Source: Nitrospiraceae bacterium UBA6905
Lineage (GTDB): Bacteria > Nitrospirota > Thermodesulfovibrionia > Thermodesulfovibrionales > UBA6898
Reading direction: 5' to 3'
DNA length: 26,018 nucleotides
Assembly (NCBI GenBank): GCA_002451165.1
Contig: DKBH01000014.1
Coordinates: 600 to 26,617 of the forward strand
The notes beneath the pieces were generated by a model. That model was not told where the DNA came from and searched no databases. It was given only the letters and a program-made list of their open reading frames with translations. Each line of letters begins with the position of its first letter. Positions within the stretch are counted from its first letter, which is position 1. Below, one piece after another: positions 6,880 to 12,701 of this stretch. The position numbers were made by a program, and so were the translations under genes.

Positions 6880-8427
6880 TTATTTCGTATCCAGGTCATG
6901 AGCATGCCCCATGACAAAGAAGGGGGCGTGGTTCGAGGTGAACGACAGGGGCTCATTCTTCAGGATCGGCGAGACAGCCGGGTGTCTCCGGAACTCCTGC
7001 TCCAGAAAAAGGCGCACGCGTTTTCTGCTCCATCCCTGGGGGTGCTCAAAATCAGTATAGAGAGAGAGGTCGCCCGCATAGAACTCCCTTGTTTTGACGC
7101 CGGTTGCGTTCTGCCCACAGACCGGCATATTGAAGATAGCGAGATTAAGGAAATCTATAGCATCGCTGTGCTGAACCGTGAACTCGAGGGTCTTTCGTGC
7201 CGAGCGCTCGGTCTCATGGGGCATACCGAAGAGCAGATACACATAGGCGGCTATGCCGGTCCTCCTCAGGTTCCGCAGAACAGCAGATGCCATCTCCACG
7301 CTGGCACCCTTGTTTGTCATATCGAGGAGGTGCTGGTCGCCAGACTCAACGCCTAGCTTGAGCATGACGCATCCCGACCTCTTCAGTGCATCACAGAAAT
7401 CAGGATCGGCAAGGTGCGGGCCGATGCGGGCGAAGCCATACCAGGGAACACCGGGGCTCTCCTTACTGAGGGCTGCAAGAACTGCCGGGCTGATGGCATT
7501 ATCGAGAAGATGTATGAGCTTCGGCTGTGCTTCCGCAGTCAGAACGGCGAGGTCTGCCGAGACTTGGTGAAGCGGAATGGGTACGAACGGATTTTCTTCC
7601 GCCTTCTCAGGGCAGAATGCGCATTTGTTCCAGTAACAGCCCGATGACGCACTGTAGGGAAGGATACTTCCCGGTGAGAGGTACTGATCCCGGGGCAATG
7701 AACAGTAGTCCGGCGTCTGCGGAGAATAGCTTTCTGCAGAAATGTCCAGAAGTGACAGGAGCTTATTTTCGCCGGGTCCAACCACCATATGATCAACAAG
7801 ACCGGCAAAAGGGTTCTTCCCATGAAGACCTTTCCCCCAAGACGTGACCAGTCCGCCTCCCAGGATGATCATGATCCCCGGGTGCTCCCTGCGAATAAAC
7901 CCTATCATCGCAAAAGCCGTCAGCGCCTGGCTCAGATAATTGAGGGAGATCCCCACTGCCGACGGATTAGCTGCTTCCAGCGATTTCCCGAGCCGGTCAC
8001 GAAAATAGGGATAAAATGCGTTCTTCTCAGGCTGTTCCGCAGCGGCAAGGAGATCAGCGCTTCGCACCGGCGAAAGACCTTTTTGCGCATAATCGGAAAG
8101 TCCTACCTTTGTTCCTTGAGGAGATGTCTTCTCAAGGACTCTGCCGATATCTTTGACCGTCCGTGAATATCTATCGCGATGATGGTAGAGATCCAACAGT
8201 TTTACTGCGGAGAGGTTCTCCCGGCGGTTTTTGAAGGCCCGCTTTGTCCAGTTATCCGCTACGCCGTTACCCGGCCGCGACCGACCAAAAAAATGAAGCA
8301 GTCCTTCCAGGTTGGCGTCGATCAGATGATGCCGGATACCATGGCGGGACAGCATGCCGGCGAGTCTTGCGATTCCCGCAGGAGGTTCACACGGCTTGGC
8401 AACAGGGGGATAAATGAGGGATATCAA
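6880..8427 (-). CDS. Radical SAM protein with an N-terminal B12-binding-like domain and a CX4CX2C cluster motif
   Basis: This protein has 515 residues. The N-terminus (SLIYPPVAKPCEPPAGIARLAGML) and the later VGISLNYLSQALTAFAMIGF plus IILGGGLVTSW blocks look like the Rossmann B12-binding-like domain that precedes many radical SAM cores. I see no DxHxxG cobalamin-binding motif. The core iron-sulfur motif is CYWNKCAFC with cysteines at 264, 269 and 272: CX4CX2C rather than the usual CX3CX2C. Downstream GVESGDQHLLDMTNKG and YLLFGMPHET are typical radical SAM strands. The reaction is unknown. The start is TTG at 8427, because an in-frame stop lies just upstream and no ATG is available near the conserved N-terminus; a GTGAG-like ribosome site precedes it. 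Confidence 0.88.
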   Translation of the reverse strand: MISLIYPPVAKPCEPPAGIARLAGMLSRHGIRHHLIDANLEGLLHFFGRSRPGNGVADNWTKRAFKNRRENLSAVKLLDLYHHRDRYSRTVKDIGRVLEKTSPQGTKVGLSDYAQKGLSPVRSADLLAAAEQPEKNAFYPYFRDRLGKSLEAANPSAVGISLNYLSQALTAFAMIGFIRREHPGIMIILGGGLVTSWGKGLHGKNPFAGLVDHMVVGPGENKLLSLLDISAESYSPQTPDYCSLPRDQYLSPGSILPYSASSGCYWNKCAFCPEKAEENPFVPIPLHQVSADLAVLTAEAQPKLIHLLDNAISPAVLAALSKESPGVPWYGFARIGPHLADPDFCDALKRSGCVMLKLGVESGDQHLLDMTNKGASVEMASAVLRNLRRTGIAAYVYLLFGMPHETERSARKTLEFTVQHSDAIDFLNLAIFNMPVCGQNATGVKTREFYAGDLSLYTDFEHPQGWSRKRVRLFLEQEFRRHPAVSPILKNEPLSFTSNHAPFFVMGHAHDLDTK

Positions 8428-8600
8428 GGTATCTCACTCTAACAGATAGTTATTTTCTCTTTCAAGCGCACCAGTCCATATTCAGGTCCTGACCACAAAC
8501 CAAAGAATGTGCAGGATCTTTTTTATGACGTTGCCGATCATGCTGTTGTTTATCCGAGAGGCCTCTTCTCTTTAGACGCTTTGCTGCTGCAACGAGGGAA

Positions 8601-8629
8601 GGAGAAAGAAATTATGCCGGCGCCCCGGC
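8601..8629 (-). terminator. Terminator candidate after the DUF2845 gene
   Basis: On the minus strand GCCGG and CCGGC (8629-8616) form a short GC-rich stem around a 4-base loop, followed by ATAATTTCTTTCT. It lies about 45 bases downstream of the DUF2845 stop codon. The stem is short, so confidence is moderate. The rest of 8430-8672 shows nothing I can assign. Confidence 0.42.
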
Positions 8630-8672
8630 GCGATAGCGAAGTGAAGAAGCCGAACTTCCCCGGGACTCTTCC

Positions 8673-9062
8673 TTAAAATCCATAATCGCCGATCTCGATG
8701 TGCACGAGTATGCCGTTTTCAAAGGTAAGGTAACGAATAAACTGCAGCGATCCGAAATTATATACCCATTCCTGTATCTCAACGAATTCTTCAACCAGGA
8801 ATGGGTCCCGATATGCTTCTTCTTCGCGTCTGTCTCCGTTGGGGGATATATCTCTGAAGAAATCTCTTTTTATACTTTTTTCATAGCGAATACTGCGGTA
8901 GGTAGGCTCCCCGCATTTCATCAGGACAACATACATCCTGTCACCACGAGTGACGAGCCCCTTATCGCACCTGATAGTGCTGAGGATTGCAGCGGCCTGC
9001 ATATCGGGCAAGAGGAATAAGAGCATCAGGCACAGAATTATTATTTTCCGCCATGTAGCCAT
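8673..9062 (-). CDS. DUF2845 family periplasmic protein
   Basis: This 129-residue protein starts at ATG 9062, with an AGGAGG ribosome site 9 bases upstream. Residues 1-24 form a signal peptide (ATWRKIIILCLMLLFLLPDMQA). The mature protein contains IRCDKGLVTRGD, VLMKCGEPTY and the C-terminal WVYNFGSLQFIRYLTFENG. These three blocks are the DUF2845 signature: one conserved CGEPT segment, two conserved cysteines that could form a disulfide, and the W-YNFG strand. The family has no established function; it resembles small SmpA/BamE-like folds. The surface-adhesin-like lipoprotein gene ends 20 bases upstream on the same strand, so the two are very probably an operon. A longer in-frame start at 9098 is disfavoured because it adds a charged stretch before the signal peptide. 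Confidence 0.85.
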   Translation of the reverse strand: MATWRKIIILCLMLLFLLPDMQAAAILSTIRCDKGLVTRGDRMYVVLMKCGEPTYRSIRYEKSIKRDFFRDISPNGDRREEEAYRDPFLVEEFVEIQEWVYNFGSLQFIRYLTFENGILVHIEIGDYGF

Positions 9063-9082
9063 GTTGTATCGCCTCCTCTCGG

Positions 9083-9418
9083 TTACTGTCCCCGGCATAC
9101 AGCGTTATACACCAACTCGTCGCCCGACTGAGCCTTGATATTGAACCATGTCGGTTCGATATGGGCATTTTCGAGGATGCGTGCCTTTGTTCCCGTACCG
9201 TCGATTTCATAAAGATATTTCACAGAATCGGTCCCTGCCCAAACCAGGAAGGTGCCGGCAGCAGTCTGCTCTATGCTGCTCGGATCGTACAGGAACCTGT
9301 CTCCGTAAGCGCTTTCCTGAAGAAGCGTCCACTTTGACTGATGTGCGGATGCGCAGCCAGCAAGAGCCATAATCGTGAAAACGGCGAGGATCATGATTCT
9401 TTTCGCACATGACCGCAT
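9083..9418 (-). CDS. Small lipoprotein, surface-adhesin protein E-like
   Basis: This 111-residue protein has a clear lipobox, LAGC with Cys at residue 22, after a hydrophobic signal segment, so it should be lipidated and anchored in the envelope. The mature part reads WTLLQESAYGDRFLYDPSSIEQTAAGTFLVWAG, then KYLYEIDGTGTKARIL and VYNAVCRG. This is the usual shape of surface-adhesin-E-like (PF16747-type) small proteins: a beta-rich domain with YDP, a W-rich strand and a late Cys. The start ATG at 9418 is chosen over an in-frame TTG six bases upstream. The ribosome site is weak. It precedes the DUF2845 gene by 20 bases. Function beyond envelope location is unknown. Confidence 0.75.
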   Translation of the reverse strand: MRSCAKRIMILAVFTIMALAGCASAHQSKWTLLQESAYGDRFLYDPSSIEQTAAGTFLVWAGTDSVKYLYEIDGTGTKARILENAHIEPTWFNIKAQSGDELVYNAVCRGQ

Positions 9419-9835
9419 CTTCAAAGGGGAACCCTTTCAGCTGTTATAAAAGCACTCACCTCAGCGATCGAAGGAGCTGTTTGCCCGCGAAAGTCCTTTA
9501 TTTCATGATAACATACAGCATGCTGAAGTATATCTACCCGGCGGAGGAAAAGAGCTGAAATGGTTGTGAGGGGGGCCTTCACTTGCATAATCGTTCTTCT
9601 CCTATTATGATGTACATATAAAATCGATAGCAGGGGTGGGGTGTATGGATAGGGAAGAACGGGGGAACTCTCCGGGAGCGTTCTGTCCTGAGAACAGTGC
9701 TTCCGCAATCATGGTCAAGGTTTCAGGGGGGATAGCGTGGCAGATCCGGTCTCGTTCTCATATTGTCAATGGTGGGGAATAAGCTTTCGGCTGTCGACCG
9801 GTGGAACACTCGATAGTGTGCATTGGAGTAAGAGC
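9419..9835. other. Divergent intergenic region of about 420 bases
   Basis: This stretch separates the minus-strand lipoprotein gene from the plus-strand leader-peptide/REC-PilZ unit. I see no convincing gene. Minus-strand features include a possible -10 (TATAAC, 9448-9443) and a 10-bp palindrome CAGCATGCTG at 9516-9525. Plus-strand features include an AT-rich patch (TACATATAAAAT near 9612-9623), a GTTCT/AGAAC hairpin near 9680-9695 and an ACACT/AGTGT hairpin at 9806-9819, just before the leader ORF ribosome site. No c-di-GMP riboswitch consensus is visible. Confidence 0.45.
9806..9819 (+). repeat. Small hairpin before the leader ORF
   Basis: ACACT and AGTGT pair around a CGAT tetraloop, ending 5 bases before the GGAG ribosome site of the short ORF at 9836. 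It could affect ribosome access, which is an inference. Confidence 0.35.
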
Positions 9836-9898
9836 ATGAAGAACATGTCTTTTGCCGCTTCCTTAGGCGGCAGGATGACCGGGACAAGGGTGTTATGA
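9836..9898 (+). CDS. Possible 20-residue leader peptide coupled to the REC-PilZ gene
   Basis: A 20-codon ORF starts at ATG 9836 (MKNMSFAASLGG...), preceded by GGAG with a 7-base gap. It ends with TGA at 9896-9898, overlapping the ATG of the REC-PilZ gene at 9895 in an ATGA arrangement. A TGCCGC/GCGGCA stem with an 8-base loop lies inside it. The good ribosome site and exact overlap suggest a translated upstream ORF that hands ribosomes to the main gene, whose own ribosome site (AAGGG) is only moderate. It is too short for homology evidence and could be chance. Confidence 0.35.
   Translation: MKNMSFAASLGGRMTGTRVL
9853..9872 (+). repeat. Hairpin inside the leader ORF
   Basis: TGCCGC and GCGGCA form a 6-bp stem with loop TTCCTTAG. 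It lies 22 bases before the REC-PilZ start codon; opening by ribosomes translating the leader ORF could expose the downstream ribosome site. Confidence 0.4.
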
Positions 9899-10581
9899 AA
9901 GAGCTCATCATTGCCGAGGATATATACACTGTCCTCTCGCAAGAGAAGAGTTTTCTCGGGCGCTCTGATGTCAGAATCACCGAAGCCCGTTCAAACGGCA
10001 ACGCCCTGGAACTGCATCGGGAACACAAAGCTGATCTTATCATCTCGCATCTCGACGCGGCAGATATGAGCGGAGAAACGTTCTGCTCGCTGGTGCGCGG
10101 CGACGAAGCCCTGCGCAGCGTTTCGATCATTCTTGTCTGCTCGGGGCGGGAAGAGGACATTGCACGGTGCGTGCAGTGCAATGCCAATGCCTTTATCTCT
10201 AGACCGGTCAATACCGCTGTCCTGCTCCAGGAGGCACACCGGTTTCTTCATATCCCCCTGCGTAAGAACTGCAGGGTGCCGGTAAAGATCCGGGTGGATG
10301 GCCAGTCACGGGGACGACGTTTCACTGGTATGATTGAGAACGTCAGTACGGCGGGCATGCTGTTCTGGTCCGCAGGCGGGCTGCTCGAAGGCGACTCGGT
10401 ACAGGGTTCGTTTTCCCTGTCCGGCAGCAGGCAGGTGACCGTGTCGGGCGAAGTGGTACGGGTTCTCCCCGGGAGGTCCGGGGCTGAGTCAGGCTATGGA
10501 GTGAGTTTTGCCGATATCAGTACGGAAGCTGCTTCCGCTATCAGACGTTTTTCCGAAGAACACGAAGAGGACTGCGAGTAA
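9895..10581 (+). CDS. Degenerate receiver domain fused to a PilZ c-di-GMP-binding domain
   Basis: This is a 228-residue cytoplasmic protein. Residues 1-118 fold like a CheY-type receiver: the acidic pair is E8-D9 and the switch serine is S83. The phosphoacceptor position in LIISHLDAADMSG is His52 instead of Asp, and the conserved Lys before Pro is Arg103 (ISRPV). Phosphorylation at the usual site is therefore unlikely. Residues 120-222 are a PilZ domain with both c-di-GMP motifs intact: R123-x3-R127 and N149-x-S151-x2-G154. It probably binds c-di-GMP and passes the signal to an unknown partner, perhaps in motility or adhesion. Related REC-PilZ proteins occur in Geobacter-like and Nitrospirota bacteria, where the Asp and Lys are usually kept. 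The start ATG overlaps a small upstream ORF. Confidence 0.9.
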   Translation: MKELIIAEDIYTVLSQEKSFLGRSDVRITEARSNGNALELHREHKADLIISHLDAADMSGETFCSLVRGDEALRSVSIILVCSGREEDIARCVQCNANAFISRPVNTAVLLQEAHRFLHIPLRKNCRVPVKIRVDGQSRGRRFTGMIENVSTAGMLFWSAGGLLEGDSVQGSFSLSGSRQVTVSGEVVRVLPGRSGAESGYGVSFADISTEAASAIRRFSEEHEEDCE

Positions 10582-10641
10582 AAGAAGTTCTTTGGGTGCA
10601 GACGCTGCGCAGCAACAGGCAGTCAGGATCTCGGGGAAAAC

Positions 10642-11013
10642 ATGGAAAATTACAAGCTCGTTCTTCCGGAACACCTTAATCATTACGGCTTTCTCTTTGG
10701 CGGCAATCTCTTGAAGTGGGTCGATGAGACTGCCTGGATCGCGGCAAGCCATGACTATGCCGGCTGCAATTTCGTAACGATTGCCATGGATACGGTCGAA
10801 TTCCGGAAGACCGTCAGGCAGGGTACGATTCTTCGCATGAGCGCACGGCGAGGAAGGGTGGGGAACACGTCTGTACAATACGCGGTTGCGGTCTTCGCTG
10901 CGGATCTCGTGACTGGCGCAGAGGAGATGGTATTTTCCACCAACATCACTTTTGTGCGGATCGATGCAGCAGGGAGAAAGACGAGTCTCCCTGCGGAACA
11001 GCTCCCGGGATAA
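10642..11013 (+). CDS. Acyl-CoA thioesterase, hotdog fold (YciA/BACH type)
   Basis: This 123-residue protein carries the hotdog thioesterase signature: VLPEHLNHYGFLFGGNLLKWVDETAWIAA, with the Asn-His and GG segments and the catalytic-type Asp in KWVDE. It is followed by VTIAMDTVEFRKTVRQGTIL and a MVFSTNITFVRID strand. It should hydrolyse acyl-CoA to free acid and CoA in the cytoplasm; the chain-length preference cannot be read from sequence. Length is typical of single-domain members, which form multimers. The ribosome site GGGG lies five bases before the ATG. The gene is 60 bases after the REC-PilZ gene, possibly on the same transcript, with no obvious functional link. Confidence 0.9.
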   Translation: MENYKLVLPEHLNHYGFLFGGNLLKWVDETAWIAASHDYAGCNFVTIAMDTVEFRKTVRQGTILRMSARRGRVGNTSVQYAVAVFAADLVTGAEEMVFSTNITFVRIDAAGRKTSLPAEQLPG

Positions 11014-11029
11014 TATTTGCGTACACGGC

Positions 11030-11058
11030 CTGCACGGGACCAGCGCGCTGCCGTGCAG
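11030..11058 (+). repeat. Stem-loop between the thioesterase and DUF4149 genes
   Basis: CTGCACGG (11030-11037) and CCGTGCAG (11051-11058) make a perfect 8-bp stem. The 13-base loop itself contains the perfect palindrome CAGCGCGCTG. There is no U-run, so it is not a standard terminator; it may be an mRNA processing/stability element or a dimerising operator. Confidence 0.5.
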
Positions 11059-11106
11059 AGCTGGGTCTCCGTGACAGTCGGAAATGATGTGAGGTGACAG
11101 AGCTTC

Positions 11107-11577
11107 ATGAAAAACACCGGCTTTTTTCTCTATCTGCTCCTGCTCGGCATATGGACGGGGGGTATATTCATGTTCACCTTTATAGTTACCCCCATCATCT
11201 TCAAGGCCTTTGACCGGGACCTTGCCGGCAGTATTGTCGGAGGTCTCTTCCCGGGATATTTCTTCTTTAGCTTAGCTACGGTTGCACTTGCTGCAGCGAC
11301 CCTCTTTTTTGCCTGGTCGGACCGGTCAGCCCTTGCATTCAAGGTGTCGGCTGTGCTCGTCATGCTCGCACTTGCCATAGCGCTCTATACCCATTTCAGC
11401 CTTCATCCCCGGATGCAGAGCATAAAGCAGGAGATCCCTTCTTTTGAGAAGACTTCCCCCGGTCACCCGCTCCGCTTGAAATTCAGAAAACTGCATGTCG
11501 AAAGCGCAGTGCTCAACCTTATCCTCTTTGCTGACGGTGTTGCCCTCGTTGCCCTTGCGGCATTCTCCCGAAAGTGA
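11107..11577 (+). CDS. DUF4149 (TMEM205-like) membrane protein
   Basis: This 156-residue protein has four hydrophobic helices: residues about 5-30 (LYLLLLGIWTGGIFMFTFIVTPIIF), 50-70, 77-95 and 132-152. The loop HFSLHPRMQSIKQEI followed by FRKLHVESAVLNL is characteristic of DUF4149, whose members are small inner-membrane proteins related to eukaryotic TMEM205, of unknown function. The conserved Trp-Thr-Gly in helix 1, the HPRM block and the LH-x-ES block are all present. The start ATG at 11107 is preceded by a GAGGTG ribosome-site-like stretch with a rather long gap. It ends 23 bases before the convergent AEC permease gene. Confidence 0.87.
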   Translation: MKNTGFFLYLLLLGIWTGGIFMFTFIVTPIIFKAFDRDLAGSIVGGLFPGYFFFSLATVALAAATLFFAWSDRSALAFKVSAVLVMLALAIALYTHFSLHPRMQSIKQEIPSFEKTSPGHPLRLKFRKLHVESAVLNLILFADGVALVALAAFSRK

Positions 11578-11600
11578 TGCTGCCTTTCATTTTCATCTGA

Positions 11601-12536
11601 TCAGGGCATACGAGTCGCGAGCGAGATGACGAAGGGAAGCGTAAAGAACGAAAGCACCGTTGTTACGACGATCATGAAGGCGGCAAGGGATACATCCAGC
11701 CGGAAACGGGCGGCGACGAGAAGAGAAAGTACCATGACCGGCATGGCACCTTCAATACTGCATGAAGTCAGGGCAATACCCGTAAGACCCAGCACCCGTG
11801 CTATGGCATAGGCAATGAGCGGTCCTGCGACGAGCTTGATGACAACGGCCGGGATGATGGCAGCGGCGTGCCTGATCTTCGGCAGGGAAAGGGCAAGCCC
11901 CATGCTGAAGATCATGAGCGGGACGACAAGGCCGCCGAGCATCTCGAGCATCGAAAGGGCAAATGCCGGCAACGGGATCCCTGCCTCATGCAGTGCCATG
12001 CCGATGATAATCCCCCAGACCGGCGGCAGGGACGCTACGATCTTCAGTGACTCATTCGGTTTGAGCTTTTGGCCCTCTCCATACCTTGCCGCAAGTGCCG
12101 CTCCCACGATCCAGAGGAGCGGCGTTGTTGCGAGCAGGTCATAGAAGAGCGCGTATTTTGCCGCTGTAACCCCGTAGAGTCCGGTAAGCACCGGCAGCCC
12201 GAGGTACGTGACGTTGCCGAATGCCGACGCCAGGAGGAGTACACCTGTTTCCCGAGGAGAGAGATGCATCTTTTTCCCCAGAGCGGCATAGATTCCAAAG
12301 GCGAGCAGCAGCGCGGCTGCCGTTGTTATGGCGGCCGTTACCGGCACCAACAGCGTTTCCCGGTCGACCGGGGATTGAAGGAGCGTCTTGATACAGAGCG
12401 CGGGAAGAAAGAGGTTCAGCACGCAGGCATTGATCACCCGGCGCACCTCATCGGGGTCGGTTCCTGCCGGCCGTATGCGCCTGAACAAGATGCCGGCAAG
12501 TATGATAAGGCCGAAGGAGAGTAACACATCATGCAT
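11601..12536 (-). CDS. AEC family transporter (auxin efflux carrier-like permease)
   Basis: This 311-residue protein with about ten membrane helices starts at ATG 12536. The N-terminus LLSFGLIILAGILFRRI, the NACVLNLFLPALCIKTLL segment and the NVTYLGLPVLTGLYG block in the middle are hallmarks of the AEC family (PF03547), which exports or imports small organic acids in bacteria. The C-terminal half has SMGLALSLPKI and EGAMPVMVLSLLVAARF, again typical. The substrate cannot be predicted. Longer in-frame starts exist at 12545, 12566 and 12572, but family length favours 12536. A TATAAT box sits 7 bases before that ATG and no ribosome site is present, so the message is probably leaderless. Confidence 0.9.
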   Translation of the reverse strand: MHDVLLSFGLIILAGILFRRIRPAGTDPDEVRRVINACVLNLFLPALCIKTLLQSPVDRETLLVPVTAAITTAAALLLAFGIYAALGKKMHLSPRETGVLLLASAFGNVTYLGLPVLTGLYGVTAAKYALFYDLLATTPLLWIVGAALAARYGEGQKLKPNESLKIVASLPPVWGIIIGMALHEAGIPLPAFALSMLEMLGGLVVPLMIFSMGLALSLPKIRHAAAIIPAVVIKLVAGPLIAYAIARVLGLTGIALTSCSIEGAMPVMVLSLLVAARFRLDVSLAAFMIVVTTVLSFFTLPFVISLATRMP

Positions 12537-12543
12537 GCTACGC

Positions 12544-12572
12544 ATTATACGACAGATGGGGGGCATGCGCAA
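12544..12572 (-). promoter_or_regulatory. Promoter for the AEC permease gene, apparently giving a leaderless mRNA
   Basis: On the minus strand TTGCGC (12572-12567), a 17-base spacer and a perfect TATAAT (12549-12544). Seven bases after the -10 comes the A of ATG 12536, the expected transcription start. Confidence 0.6.
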
Positions 12573-12630
12573 AAAAGCGGGAAAAGGTGTCGCGGCAGCA
12601 GAGATGTATTCTTGAAGGCGGGCTTAGGCA

Positions 12631-12658
12631 GCAATATGCGTATATGCGCAAGTATTGC
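12631..12658 (+). promoter_or_regulatory. Operator-like inverted repeat overlapping the -35 box of the GGDEF gene
   Basis: GCAATATGCG (12631-12640) pairs with CGCA (12647-12650) and TATTGC (12653-12658), a ten-bp inverted repeat with a 2-base bulge and a 6-base loop. It overlaps the -35 hexamer TTGCTA at 12655-12660, a position expected for a repressor or activator site. Confidence 0.45.
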
Positions 12659-12683
12659 TACGTTGCCCTGCGAGGAGTAAAAT
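12655..12683 (+). promoter_or_regulatory. Promoter of the HAMP-GGDEF gene
   Basis: TTGCTA (12655-12660), 17 bases, TAAAAT (12678-12683). The expected start near 12690 gives a leader of only about 12 bases before the ATG at 12702, with no clear ribosome site apart from GAG. Confidence 0.55.
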
Positions 12684-12701
12684 AGGGACATACTTTTTGA
12701 G

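Noticed and set aside
9419..9894. A c-di-GMP riboswitch upstream of the REC-PilZ gene
   Set aside because: The region has hairpins, but the conserved GEMM core sequences and tetraloop/receptor are not seen.
9723..10211. 162-codon minus-strand open frame over the REC-PilZ gene
   Set aside because: Serine/arginine-rich shadow of the plus-strand coding sequence, which has clear REC and PilZ motifs.
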